Origin: Lacihabitans sp. CS3-21 | Lineage (GTDB): Bacteria > Bacteroidota > Bacteroidia > Cytophagales > Spirosomataceae | Assembly: GCF_024343675.1 (NCBI RefSeq) | Contig: NZ_RJUD01000004.1 | Location: forward strand, 62,001 to 126,000 | Reading direction: 5' to 3' | Length of the DNA: 64,000 nt | Shown: one piece after another, positions 27,761 to 36,254 of the stretch | Layout of the letters: every line of letters starts with the position of its first letter | How positions within the stretch are numbered: position 1 is the first letter of the stretch | Notes under the pieces: model-generated | What the model was told of the DNA's origin: nothing | Database searches by the model: none | What the model saw: the letters and a program-made list of their open reading frames with translations, nothing else | Made by a program: the position numbers and the translations under genes

Positions 27761-28960
27761 ATGACCTATTTTACCCGTGCTTTAATAATTGTTTTCATTT
27801 TTGGTATCTCGTGCCAAAGACCGCCTGATTTACCTCCATTCATAATTACTGCAACTGTGCTTGACAATAGTACCTCTGTGCGATTGGATTGGCCATTAGT
27901 CGAAGATTCGAGGATAGGGCCAGTCAGATATGATCTTTATTTGGAAAATACCTTGATAGCAAGCAATTTAAATACAATAACCTACACCATAAACAATCTA
28001 AATTTCAACACTATTTATAATGGAACATTAGTAGGAAAAACACTTGCGGGCGATACAGAATCTTCTGATTTTTCATTTACAACCGGAAAAGAATATATAG
28101 CTATACCAGATGCTGGTTTTGAACAAGCTTTGATTGCTGGAGGACTTGATACTGAAGGACTTACAAATGGAAAAATGATCAAGGTAGATGCTTTATTAGT
28201 AAAAAACCTGAAGGCAAATAATAGAAATATTTCTAATCTTGAAGGCCTACAGCACTTCGTGAATTTAGAAGTTGCAGATTTATCCAACAACCAGATAAGT
28301 CAAATAAATTTAGGTCAAAATCTCAAAATTTCTGAGCTCAATTTGGGTGGCAACCAACTTTCCAACGTCAATCTTTCACCAAATATTAATCTTAAGTACT
28401 TATATATTTTCAAAAATAACCTTTCTCAACTCAACATCACCCAGAATACACAATTGGAGGTATTAGTAGCAGAATATAACAATCTATCAAGCATAGATAT
28501 TAGTAGAAATACCATCCTAAATACCTTAGGGCTAAGTCATAACCTTATTAATCAAATTAATCTTTCAGCAAACCAAAGACTTACCGTTTTGGACATGAGT
28601 TACAATCCTATTACTGGCCTTGGCCTTTCAGCCACGTCTTTGTTACAAAATTTAGCTTGTCAATCTTGTAAATTAACAGGAATTGGTGTTGGTAATTTGA
28701 CTAATTTGATCTATTTAGATATTTCTAAAAATTCAATTTCAAGTATTAGTTTAACCAATAATACCGCGTTAAAAACTTTAAATGTTTCAAATAACAATTT
28801 GAATACATTGAATTTGAAAAATAATCCGAATTTATCTATACTCAATACAGAAAATAACAATAATCTTTCCCAAATTTGTGTCACGAATGTGACTTCAGCC
28901 CAAAACAATGAAGATTGGGTAAAAGATGTTTCTACCATATATAGTTCAAATTGTAATTAA
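27761..28960 (+). CDS. Leucine-rich-repeat lipoprotein
   Basis: A 399-residue predicted lipoprotein. I chose the ATG at 27761 over the TTG at 27734 because it starts the signal peptide (ends FGISC, followed by QRPPDLPP). A fibronectin type III-like domain lies about 25-115. It is followed by a short linker and about ten irregular leucine-rich repeats of 21-22 residues, such as NLEVADLSNNQISQINL and TALKTLNVSNNNLNTLNL. The exposed Asn ladder is typical. A cell-surface binding role is inferred from the architecture. A methyltransferase gene follows 6 bases downstream, probably in the same transcript. Confidence 0.85.
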   Translation: MTYFTRALIIVFIFGISCQRPPDLPPFIITATVLDNSTSVRLDWPLVEDSRIGPVRYDLYLENTLIASNLNTITYTINNLNFNTIYNGTLVGKTLAGDTESSDFSFTTGKEYIAIPDAGFEQALIAGGLDTEGLTNGKMIKVDALLVKNLKANNRNISNLEGLQHFVNLEVADLSNNQISQINLGQNLKISELNLGGNQLSNVNLSPNINLKYLYIFKNNLSQLNITQNTQLEVLVAEYNNLSSIDISRNTILNTLGLSHNLINQINLSANQRLTVLDMSYNPITGLGLSATSLLQNLACQSCKLTGIGVGNLTNLIYLDISKNSISSISLTNNTALKTLNVSNNNLNTLNLKNNPNLSILNTENNNNLSQICVTNVTSAQNNEDWVKDVSTIYSSNCN

Positions 28961-28966
28961 AATAGA

Positions 28967-29740
28967 ATGACTTACGCTACAACAGAAATAACCAGTGCAG
29001 AGATTTTATCTGACAATCCAGTGCATCAAAGGCTTTATTTTCCCTACGAACTGGCTGCCAAGATAATAAGTGGAAAAGTGCTTGAATTAGGTTGTGGATG
29101 GGGCCGTGGTGTTGAAAAATTAATAAGCAATTGTGAACATTTTACTGGTTTGGACAAAAACGAACCACTCATAAAAGCTCTTCAAGAAAAACATCCAAAG
29201 CACTATTTTAACACTGCAAATCTTCCTTTTCTGACTGAATTTGAGGACAATACCTTCGATTTCATAGTTACTTTTCAGGTTATTGAACACATTCAAGATG
29301 ACCATAAGTTTTTGCAAGAGGCACATAGAGTTTTGAAGTCAGGAGGTAAAATATTATTAACAACTGTAAACAAAGAGTATTCACTAAGCCGAAATCCATG
29401 GCATATTAGAGAATATAAAACAGAAGAATTGAAGAGTTTGATGTTGAAATATTTCAAAACTCTTGATGCTAAAGGTGTTGGCGGAAATGATAAAGTTTGG
29501 GAATATTATGCTCAAAATAAGGCATCTGTAAATAAAATTATGCGTTGGGATATCTTTAATCTTCAACACAATTTGCCAGCTTGGATTCTTAGAATTCCTT
29601 ATGAAATACTCAACAGATTCAACAGAAATAAGCTTTTGCAACAATCTGAGGGCTTAGCAGCTGAGATTAACTGGGATGATCATTATTTGAGCGATGAGCC
29701 TGAGAAATGCATTGATTATTTCTTTGTGGCCACCAAATAA
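28967..29740 (+). CDS. Class I SAM-dependent methyltransferase
   Basis: A 257-residue methyltransferase of the UbiE/Methyltransf_11 type. The SAM loop VLELGCGWGRGVE is near 36-48, the acidic FTGLDKNEP near 57, and FDFIVTFQVIEHI near 98 is motif post-II. The C-terminal extension (about 165-257) is particular to Bacteroidota members. The substrate cannot be inferred. Its stop overlaps the hemW start by one base (TAATG), giving translational coupling. Confidence 0.83.
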   Translation: MTYATTEITSAEILSDNPVHQRLYFPYELAAKIISGKVLELGCGWGRGVEKLISNCEHFTGLDKNEPLIKALQEKHPKHYFNTANLPFLTEFEDNTFDFIVTFQVIEHIQDDHKFLQEAHRVLKSGGKILLTTVNKEYSLSRNPWHIREYKTEELKSLMLKYFKTLDAKGVGGNDKVWEYYAQNKASVNKIMRWDIFNLQHNLPAWILRIPYEILNRFNRNKLLQQSEGLAAEINWDDHYLSDEPEKCIDYFFVATK

Positions 29741-30879
29741 TGCACCTCTACATTCATATTCCTTTTTGTAAACAGGCTTGCTATTATTGTGACTTTCATT
29801 TCAGCACCAATCTTTCGTTGAAAGACAAGATGGTTGATGCCATTTGTACCGAAATTGAACTTCAGAAAGAATATCTTAAAAAAAAGAAGCTTCAGACCAT
29901 TTATTTTGGCGGGGGTACACCTTCCCTACTAACAGGTGGCGATTTTGAGAAAATATTCTTTGCCATTTCAAAATTTTATGATGTATCTTCTCTAGAAGAA
30001 ACTACTATTGAAACTAATCCTGATGATATCAATTTAGAGAAAATCAGTGATTGGAAATCCTTTGGTATTGATAGAGTAAGTTTGGGAATTCAGACTTTCG
30101 ATAATGATTTATTGAAGTTCATGAACCGTGCCCATGATTCTCATCAGAGCAAATTAGCCTTGGATTTACTCCTCAATAACAATTTAGAAAACATCACTAT
30201 TGATTTGATTTATGCCAAAAATGCGAAGAAATTTGATATTGAAAAGCAAAATAACATTCTAAAAAATGATTTAGAAATCATTGAAAAGTATAATCTAAAC
30301 CATATTTCAGCCTACAACTTGACTATCGAGGAATCTACAGTTTTTGGAAAATGGGTAAAACAAAAAAAATTAGAACCAATCGGTGAAGATTATGCAGCAG
30401 AACAATATGACATTCTCGTTAATAATTTAACTGGCCATGGATTTGAACAATACGAGGTTTCCAACTTTGCTAAAAGCGGCAACTATGCCCTTCACAATTC
30501 AGCTTATTGGAAAAATGAAGAATATTTAGGGATTGGCCCGTCTGCCCACTCTTATAATTTGGCTTCTCGTCAAGCAAATATTTCCAATAATTCAAAATAC
30601 ATTGCATCTATTGATTTAGGAAATATTCCATTTTCAATAGAAAATTTAAGTATTTCAGACAAAATAAATGATTACTTATTATGCGGTCTTCGAACAATCT
30701 GGGGAATTGACACAAAAAAAATATCCCAAATAGTCGGAGAAATTCCTCAAACTTTTTGGAATACTTTAAATATATTAAAAAATCAAAATCTTGTTGTTCA
30801 ATCCGGTAATTCTATCAAAATCACCTCTAAAGGAAGAATTTTTTCTGACCGAATCGCATCTGATTTATTTTTCGACTAA
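29740..30879 (+). CDS. hemW: Radical SAM heme chaperone HemW
   Basis: A 379-residue radical SAM protein of the HemN-like family. The cluster motif CKQACYYC (Cys10, Cys14, Cys17) opens the protein after IHIPF, followed by YFGGGTPSLL near 56 and the family segment GIDRVSLGIQTF near 115. The C-terminal HemN domain ends near 375. Most single-domain members are heme chaperones (HemW) rather than coproporphyrinogen oxidases. It abuts the convergent bacilliredoxin gene with no spacer. Confidence 0.92.
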   Translation: MHLYIHIPFCKQACYYCDFHFSTNLSLKDKMVDAICTEIELQKEYLKKKKLQTIYFGGGTPSLLTGGDFEKIFFAISKFYDVSSLEETTIETNPDDINLEKISDWKSFGIDRVSLGIQTFDNDLLKFMNRAHDSHQSKLALDLLLNNNLENITIDLIYAKNAKKFDIEKQNNILKNDLEIIEKYNLNHISAYNLTIEESTVFGKWVKQKKLEPIGEDYAAEQYDILVNNLTGHGFEQYEVSNFAKSGNYALHNSAYWKNEEYLGIGPSAHSYNLASRQANISNNSKYIASIDLGNIPFSIENLSISDKINDYLLCGLRTIWGIDTKKISQIVGEIPQTFWNTLNILKNQNLVVQSGNSIKITSKGRIFSDRIASDLFFD

Positions 30880-31302
30880 TTATTCAGCTACACAAACTTC
30901 CTCATAAACAGCTGCCAAATGGCCACCTATCATTTGTGCAGAACGTCCTTCAATGTGGTGTCTCTCTACAAAATGTACCAACTCACCGTCTTTAAACAAA
31001 GCAATTGATGGCGATGATGGAGGCAATGGGATGTATTCACGCATACGTTGCGTAGCTTCTGTGTCTACACCAGCAAAAACTGTCACCAATTGATCAGGTT
31101 TGGCTTCTGACATTTCAAGAGAAAGCTTTGCTCCTGGACGACAAGTGCCTGCTGCACAGCCACATACTGAATTTATAACTACAAGTGCAGTGCCTTTTTG
31201 ATTGGCCATAAATTGGTCAACCTCATCGGCTGTTTGCAACTGCTGAAAACCTACCGAAGTAAGGTCAGCTTTCATGGGTTCTACTAAATGGGGAGGATAC
31301 AT
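30880..31302 (-). CDS. BrxA/BrxB family bacilliredoxin
   Basis: A 140-residue thioredoxin-like protein with the characteristic active site CGCAAGTCRPG near residue 55. This family (formerly YphP/DUF1094) removes bacillithiol from protein thiols in Firmicutes and is widespread in Bacteroidota. It is the last gene of the suf-oriented run but is separated from it by an 86-base gap holding a GC-rich hairpin, so co-transcription is likely but not certain. A thiol-repair partner role next to Fe-S assembly is plausible. Confidence 0.92.
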   Translation of the reverse strand: MYPPHLVEPMKADLTSVGFQQLQTADEVDQFMANQKGTALVVINSVCGCAAGTCRPGAKLSLEMSEAKPDQLVTVFAGVDTEATQRMREYIPLPPSSPSIALFKDGELVHFVERHHIEGRSAQMIGGHLAAVYEEVCVAE

Positions 31303-31318
31303 TGTTTCTTAATTTTAT

Positions 31319-31338
31319 TCCCCGACCCCTTCGGGGGA
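31319..31338. repeat. GC-rich palindromic hairpin (REP-like) in the bacilliredoxin leader
   Basis: CCCC-TTCG-GGGG (31326-31337) forms a stable UUCG tetraloop hairpin. The overlapping CCCCGA/TCGGGG pair gives an alternative fold. It is markedly GC-rich in an AT-rich gap. Similar CCCC..TTCGGGGG strings recur in Bacteroidota intergenic regions, but only this copy is seen here. Confidence 0.55.
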
Positions 31339-31388
31339 GTTTTAAAAATCAACAGCATTTTTGGAGGGGTGTACTCAAAAAAGCTTTT

Positions 31389-31706
31389 TTATAAAAAACC
31401 TAATTCTAATTTTGCAACATCACTCATCATTTCTGTACCATAAGGTGGATCAAAAGTCAATTCGATGCTTACATCATTTACGCCTTCAACTTCCCTTATC
31501 TTTTGCTCTATCTCCGACGGAATTGCCTCTGCTGATGGGCAAGACGGAGAAGTAAGTGTCATTAAAACAAATACATTATTAACCGGGAAAATTTTGATAT
31601 CATAAATAAGACCAAGCTCAAAAACATCCACAGGAATTTCAGGATCATACACCTGCTTTATGGCTTCAATCACCTTGGCTTTCAATTCTTCTTCTTGCGT
31701 ATCCAT
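31389..31706 (-). CDS. DUF59/MIP18-family Fe-S assembly protein (SufT-like)
   Basis: A 105-residue MIP18-family protein. It contains the DPEIPVDVFELGLIYDI segment near 21-37, the SPSCPSAEAIP box with the conserved Cys near 57, and the C-terminal FDPPYGTEMM. Such proteins assist Fe-S cluster maturation, and this position after sufE is typical of Bacteroidota suf operons. The 54-base gap to sufE suggests the same transcript. Confidence 0.9.
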   Translation of the reverse strand: MDTQEEELKAKVIEAIKQVYDPEIPVDVFELGLIYDIKIFPVNNVFVLMTLTSPSCPSAEAIPSEIEQKIREVEGVNDVSIELTFDPPYGTEMMSDVAKLELGFL

Positions 31707-31760
31707 TTCAATTAGGTTTTAAATACTTCTAAAAAACACAACGAATTTTAATAAAGTTCT

Positions 31761-32186
31761 TTATTTTTCTAAACTTTGATAAGCCAAAGCATAGGTTTTC
31801 ATTTGCTTCACCATAGACGCCAATCCATTTGATCGCGTTTGTGCCAAATGACTTGTAAGTCCTATTTTTTCGATGAAATACAAATCTGCATTTAATATTT
31901 CAGAAGGTGTATGATTTGTAAGCACTTTTAAGAGCATACTTACTAAGCCTTTAACAATTATTGCCTGGCTATCCCCTTCGAAAAAAACATGTCCCTTTTC
32001 ATACTTGGCATTTAGCCAAACTACTGACTGACAACCTTTTATGATATTATCTTCGGTTTTAAATTCTTCAACAAGCGGAGAAAGCTTTTTCCCTAAATCA
32101 ATGATGTACTCATATTTTCCTTCCCAATCATCCTCGAAAAGCTCAAATTCCTCTATAATCTCGTCCTGTAGTTCGTTGATGCTCAT
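31761..32186 (-). CDS. sufE: SufE sulfur acceptor
   Basis: A 141-residue protein that accepts persulfide sulfur from SufS and passes it to the SUF scaffold. The acceptor Cys lies in IIKGCQSVVWL near residue 51, the family signature. LTSHLAQTRSNGLASM near the C-terminus is also conserved. It starts one base after the sufS stop, so they are translated together. Confidence 0.95.
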   Translation of the reverse strand: MSINELQDEIIEEFELFEDDWEGKYEYIIDLGKKLSPLVEEFKTEDNIIKGCQSVVWLNAKYEKGHVFFEGDSQAIIVKGLVSMLLKVLTNHTPSEILNADLYFIEKIGLTSHLAQTRSNGLASMVKQMKTYALAYQSLEK

Positions 32187-32187
32187 T

Positions 32188-33408
32188 TTATGACAAAAGT
32201 TTTTTTACTTTCAAGATTCCCGCAATTAATGCATCTATCTCTTCAAAAGTGTTATATACTGAAAATGAAGCTCTTGCAGTTCCTGGAATTCCTAATCTTT
32301 GCATCAAAGGCTGGGTACAATGGTGACCAGTTCTTACAGCAATACCTTGTTGATCAAGTATAATTCCTATATCTTGTGGATGAATTCCTTCCAAAACAAA
32401 CGATATTACGCTTACTTTTTCTTTGGCTTTTCCTATAACTGTAAGCCCTTCTATTGCCTCCAATTTTTCGGTTGCATAAGCTAGAAGTTCATTTTCGTAA
32501 GCCGCAATATTAGTTTTACCTATGCTTTGAATGTAATCCAAAGCAAATTTAAAGGCCACAACATCTGCAATATTTGGTGTTCCAGCTTCAAATTTATAGG
32601 GCAAATCTGCGTAAGTAGTCTTTTCAAAAGTTACCTCCTTAATCATTTCACCACCACCTCTGTATGGAGGCATAGCTTCTAAAAGTTCTTTTTTGCCGTA
32701 AAGTACACCCATACCAGTAGGTCCGAATAATTTGTGTGCCGAAAGTGCATAAAAATCGGCATCCAAATCTTGAACATCAATGTCCATATGACTGCTCGCT
32801 TGGGCACCGTCAATCAAAACCTTTGCTCCAAAAGCATGTGCTTTTTCAATAATGGTTTTAATGGGATTTATAGTCCCTAAAGCATTAGAAACATGAACGA
32901 CCGATACCAATTTGGTTTTCGCAGAAAGTAGCTTCTCGAATTCATCCATAAGGATTTCTCCTTCGTTATTAATCGGAATTACTTTCAAAACGCACTCTTT
33001 TTCTTCACAAAGCATTTGCCAAGGAACTATATTAGAATGGTGCTCAAGTGTAGAAATGATGATTTCGTCTCCGGCGTTTATAAATTTTCTACCGAAAGTA
33101 CCTGCCACCAAGTTGATGCTATCTGTTGTTCCGTAGGTGAATATAATTTCCTCGGTCGAATTGGCGTGGAGAAAAGTTTTGACTGCTTTACGAGTTGCCT
33201 CAAATGCTGCGGTTGCCTTTTCTGCCAAATGGTGAATTCCTCTATGAATATTGGCATTATACCCTCTGTAATAGTCATTGAGAGCATCTATAACCTGGAC
33301 GGGCTTTTGCGTGGTGGCTGCATTATCGAAATAAACCAATTTTTTACCATTGATAGATTGCTCTAAAATCGGAAAATCTTGTCTTATTTTATTGATATCG
33401 AGTTTCAA
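32188..33408 (-). CDS. sufS: Cysteine desulfurase SufS
   Basis: A 406-residue PLP enzyme releasing sulfur from cysteine for Fe-S assembly. DNAATTQKP is near 28, the PLP lysine lies in LSAHKLFGPTG near 226, and the catalytic Cys in RTGHHCTQPLM near 361 is in the short loop of class II desulfurases. The start is TTG at 33408, the only codon giving the usual N-terminus LDINKIRQDFPIL; no ATG exists nearby. Confidence 0.95.
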   Translation of the reverse strand: MKLDINKIRQDFPILEQSINGKKLVYFDNAATTQKPVQVIDALNDYYRGYNANIHRGIHHLAEKATAAFEATRKAVKTFLHANSTEEIIFTYGTTDSINLVAGTFGRKFINAGDEIIISTLEHHSNIVPWQMLCEEKECVLKVIPINNEGEILMDEFEKLLSAKTKLVSVVHVSNALGTINPIKTIIEKAHAFGAKVLIDGAQASSHMDIDVQDLDADFYALSAHKLFGPTGMGVLYGKKELLEAMPPYRGGGEMIKEVTFEKTTYADLPYKFEAGTPNIADVVAFKFALDYIQSIGKTNIAAYENELLAYATEKLEAIEGLTVIGKAKEKVSVISFVLEGIHPQDIGIILDQQGIAVRTGHHCTQPLMQRLGIPGTARASFSVYNTFEEIDALIAGILKVKKLLS

Positions 33409-33444
33409 AATTCTTTTTGTTGTAAATAAATTCTGGAAAAGAAT

Positions 33445-34749
33445 TTATTTGAGTTTGTTTTCAATCATCGAATCCAACATTTCTCTTAGTTCCTCTATTT
33501 TAATTTGAGAAACTACATCCTCTGCAAACGCAACCAGCTGTAATCTAATGGCTTCTGGCTTGGGAATACCTCTAGATTGCATATAAAAGATAGCATCGTC
33601 GTTTAGTTTTCCTGTGGTAGTTCCGTGTGAACATTTTACATCATCTGCCCAAATTTCCAATTGTGGCTTGCTGTTCATAGATGCTGTATCTGACGTAATT
33701 ACATTTCTACAATTCTGATAAGCATTGGTTTTTTGAGCATCTTCCCTAACGAAAATTTTACCATTAAAAACACCATTTGAACTATCCATCAAAACCCCTT
33801 TATAAAGCTCATTGCTTTCACAATTTGGCATTTTGTGATCTACAAGTGTATGGTTATCAACATGTTGCTTTCCATTAGGTATGTATAAGCCGTACATGTG
33901 ATTGTCAATATATTGACCATTGAGAACCAAGTTTAGGTTATTTCTTACAAAACCACCATTCAAGGTAATTGTAGCAGAATAGAAATAGCTTTTATCTTCT
34001 TGATTCACCTGGGTGGTACCTACATGGTAACTTTGGTCGTTTTCGTCTTGAATTTTGTAATAATGAGCAATGGCATCCTTATCCACAAAAATCTCCGTAA
34101 CAAGATTCGAAAATGCTGTTTTTTCTCCTTCAGTTTGGAAAATTTCAACAATTTTTGCCTCCGAATGTTTTCCTACCACAATTAGATTATGAATGTTAAC
34201 GGCAATATCTGCAGTCTTTACATCAGAAATATAACGGATAATTATTGGACTTTCTAAAACATAATTTTCGTCAATAACAATAACACTTCCAGAATTTGAA
34301 AGTGCATTGTTTAATGCCGAAAGGCCTTCTTTTTCTGTTTCAATATAACTTCCGTAGTGTTTTTCTATGACATTAGGAATTTGTTCAATCGCAGCTTCAA
34401 GTGTTAAAACTTTGATTTTTGGTGTATTACCAAGTTGCGAAAGTTGCTCACTAAAAACTCCATTTACAAAACAAATAGAGATTCCTTCTAAACTTGAAAA
34501 AGGAAGAGCATCTAAATCTGATTTTGAGAAATTTGACTTAGCGTTAAAACTAAATTGGATTTTATCTAAATTTTTAAGATTCGAATACTTCCAGTCTTCG
34601 TGTTTTACCGTTGGAATTCCAAGTTGCTTAAACTTTACAAAAGACTCTTTCCTGATTGTATTGAAATCAGAGCCGCTTTGACCGTTTAGTTTTTTTTGAA
34701 TATTTTCAAATTCAGCCTCAAATTGGGCTTGAATATTCTGAAATGACAT
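33445..34749 (-). CDS. sufD: SUF complex subunit SufD
   Basis: A 434-residue scaffold subunit of the SufBCD complex, right-handed beta-helix fold. I used the ATG at 34749 (MSFQNIQ). A TTG at 34779 would overlap sufC. The family region includes VKHEDWKYSNL near 47 and the C-terminal CSHGTTTGKLNDDAIFYMQSRGI. It partners with SufC, encoded just upstream. SufB, the essential paralogue, is not in this window. Confidence 0.94.
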   Translation of the reverse strand: MSFQNIQAQFEAEFENIQKKLNGQSGSDFNTIRKESFVKFKQLGIPTVKHEDWKYSNLKNLDKIQFSFNAKSNFSKSDLDALPFSSLEGISICFVNGVFSEQLSQLGNTPKIKVLTLEAAIEQIPNVIEKHYGSYIETEKEGLSALNNALSNSGSVIVIDENYVLESPIIIRYISDVKTADIAVNIHNLIVVGKHSEAKIVEIFQTEGEKTAFSNLVTEIFVDKDAIAHYYKIQDENDQSYHVGTTQVNQEDKSYFYSATITLNGGFVRNNLNLVLNGQYIDNHMYGLYIPNGKQHVDNHTLVDHKMPNCESNELYKGVLMDSSNGVFNGKIFVREDAQKTNAYQNCRNVITSDTASMNSKPQLEIWADDVKCSHGTTTGKLNDDAIFYMQSRGIPKPEAIRLQLVAFAEDVVSQIKIEELREMLDSMIENKLK

Positions 34750-34775
34750 TTTTTTTTCTTTTAATGAATTAATTA

Positions 34776-35546
34776 TCAAACCATTGATGCTTCTAATGCA
34801 TCGGCTTCAGATTTAATCCAATCATAGCCTTTTTCTTCAAGTTCAAGTGCCAATTCCTTGGTTCCTGATTTTACTATTCTTCCTTTATATAATACGTGAA
34901 CAAAGTCAGGTACTATATAATCTAAAAGCCTTTGATAGTGCGTAACTACAATGAAAGATCTATCTGACGACCTCAATTGATTTACACCATCGGCCACAAT
35001 TTTCAAAGCATCTATATCAAGACCAGAATCGGTTTCGTCCAAAATCCCCAAACTTGGCTCTAACATAGCCATTTGGAAAATTTCGTTTCTCTTTTTCTCA
35101 CCTCCAGAAAAACCTTCGTTTAATGACCTTCTAAGAAGTTGATCATCAATTTTTACACTTTTAGCCTTCTCTTTCATCAATTTCAAGAATTGAGCAGCAT
35201 CTAGAGGCTCTTTTTCGTGGTATTTTCTGATTTGATTGATAGCTGTTTTTAGGAAATTAATAGTAGTTACACCCGGTATTTCTACTGGATATTGAAATGC
35301 CAAGAATATGCCTTCCGCTGCCCTTTCTTCAGGAGCAAGCTCTAGCAAATCTTTGCCATTAAACTCTACTGTTCCGCCAGTGACTTCATAGTCTTCTCTC
35401 CCGGCCAAAACAGATGCCAAAGTACTCTTTCCAGAGCCATTTGGACCCATTATCGCATGAATTTCACCTGGTTTTATTTCCAAATTTATTCCTCTAAGTA
35501 TCTCTTTACTTTCTACTCTTGCCTGTAAATTACTGATTTTCAGCAT
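34776..35546 (-). CDS. sufC: SUF complex ATPase SufC
   Basis: A 256-residue ABC-type ATPase. Walker A GPNGSGKST is at about 35-43, the signature SGGEKKRNEI near 151 and Walker B LGILDETDSGLDID near 172; this DETDSG version is specific to SufC. It powers remodelling of the SufBCD scaffold. It is the first gene of the suf run. A TATCTTTG box lies about 30 bases upstream. Confidence 0.96.
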   Translation of the reverse strand: MLKISNLQARVESKEILRGINLEIKPGEIHAIMGPNGSGKSTLASVLAGREDYEVTGGTVEFNGKDLLELAPEERAAEGIFLAFQYPVEIPGVTTINFLKTAINQIRKYHEKEPLDAAQFLKLMKEKAKSVKIDDQLLRRSLNEGFSGGEKKRNEIFQMAMLEPSLGILDETDSGLDIDALKIVADGVNQLRSSDRSFIVVTHYQRLLDYIVPDFVHVLYKGRIVKSGTKELALELEEKGYDWIKSEADALEASMV

Positions 35547-35574
35547 AAATGAATATATCCCTTTAATTGTGGTA

Positions 35575-35582
35575 CAAAGATA
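35575..35582 (-). promoter_or_regulatory. -7 box of the suf operon
   Basis: The minus strand reads TATCTTTG, matching TAnnTTTG, 28 bases upstream of the sufC ATG. That it sits directly before sufC supports an operon that truly starts without sufB. Confidence 0.5.
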
Positions 35583-35713
35583 AATTATTAAACTTTAATA
35601 ATAATCATTATTTTTAATAACTCTAAATAGGCAATCCTTGTTCCCAAAAGCCTTATTTTTATTTTTTTTAAACCAATTGATCCGTTCATTCGTATTTAAT
35701 AAAAAGAAAAAAC

Positions 35714-36190
35714 ATGAAAAAAATATTAATTGCATTTTTAGCAGCTTTTAGTTTTACTATGAGCTGTGCCCAGAAGGTCAAAGACAATTGTAACGTAACG
35801 AAAGTAAAAAAAACCGAAAAAGAATGGAAAGCCCAGCTGACACCTTTGCAGTATAATGTCACACGACAATCTGGCACAGAAAGATCATTTACAGGTATTT
35901 ACTGGGATAACCACGCTAAAGGCATTTACAAGTGCATCGGTTGTGGTTTGGATTTATTCACTTCAGAAACAAAGTTTGAATCCGGTACGGGTTGGCCAAG
36001 TTTTTGGAAGCCTATTGACCCTTGTAGTGTGGAAGTAGGTACTGATGCTTCCGCTGGCATGGTACGTGACGAAGTTAAATGCAAAAGATGTGATGCACAT
36101 TTAGGTCACGTATTTGACGATGGTCCAAAACCAACGGGTTTGAGATATTGTATGAATTCAGCCAGTTTGAAATTTGTGGCTGTGAAATAG
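35714..36190 (+). CDS. msrB: Exported peptide-methionine (R)-S-oxide reductase
   Basis: A 158-residue MsrB with an N-terminal lipoprotein signal (FTMSC near 17-21). It repairs oxidised methionine in the periplasm or outer leaflet. The Zn-binding CIGC (near 75) and CKRC (near 118) pairs, [11 protein letters not shown] near 94 and the catalytic RYCMNSASL near 147 are all present. It is divergent from the suf operon, another oxidative-stress link. A long hairpin follows the stop. Confidence 0.95.
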   Translation: MKKILIAFLAAFSFTMSCAQKVKDNCNVTKVKKTEKEWKAQLTPLQYNVTRQSGTERSFTGIYWDNHAKGIYKCIGCGLDLFTSETKFESGTGWPSFWKPIDPCSVEVGTDASAGMVRDEVKCKRCDAHLGHVFDDGPKPTGLRYCMNSASLKFVAVK

Positions 36191-36197
36191 TTTTTTA

Positions 36198-36249
36198 AAA
36201 CCGCAAAGACGCTATTTTGCAAAGGGTTTTCTTTGTGTCTTTGCGGTTT
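36198..36249. repeat. Long palindromic element between convergent msrB and the esterase gene
   Basis: The perfect 13-bp arms AAACCGCAAAGAC (36198-36210) and its complement (36237-36249) enclose a second weaker pair (GCAAAG with CTTTGT). The GCAAAGAC/GTCTTTGC core resembles dispersed intergenic palindromes of Bacteroidota. With T runs on both sides it could serve as a bidirectional terminator. Confidence 0.7.
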
Positions 36250-36254
36250 AGTTT

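Noticed and set aside
33016-33366. 116-codon frame opposite sufS
   Set aside because: It is a shadow of the strongly supported sufS gene; its residues show no domain or signal.
34750-34779. Earlier TTG start of sufD
   Set aside because: It overlaps sufC; the ATG at 34749 gives the usual N-terminus.
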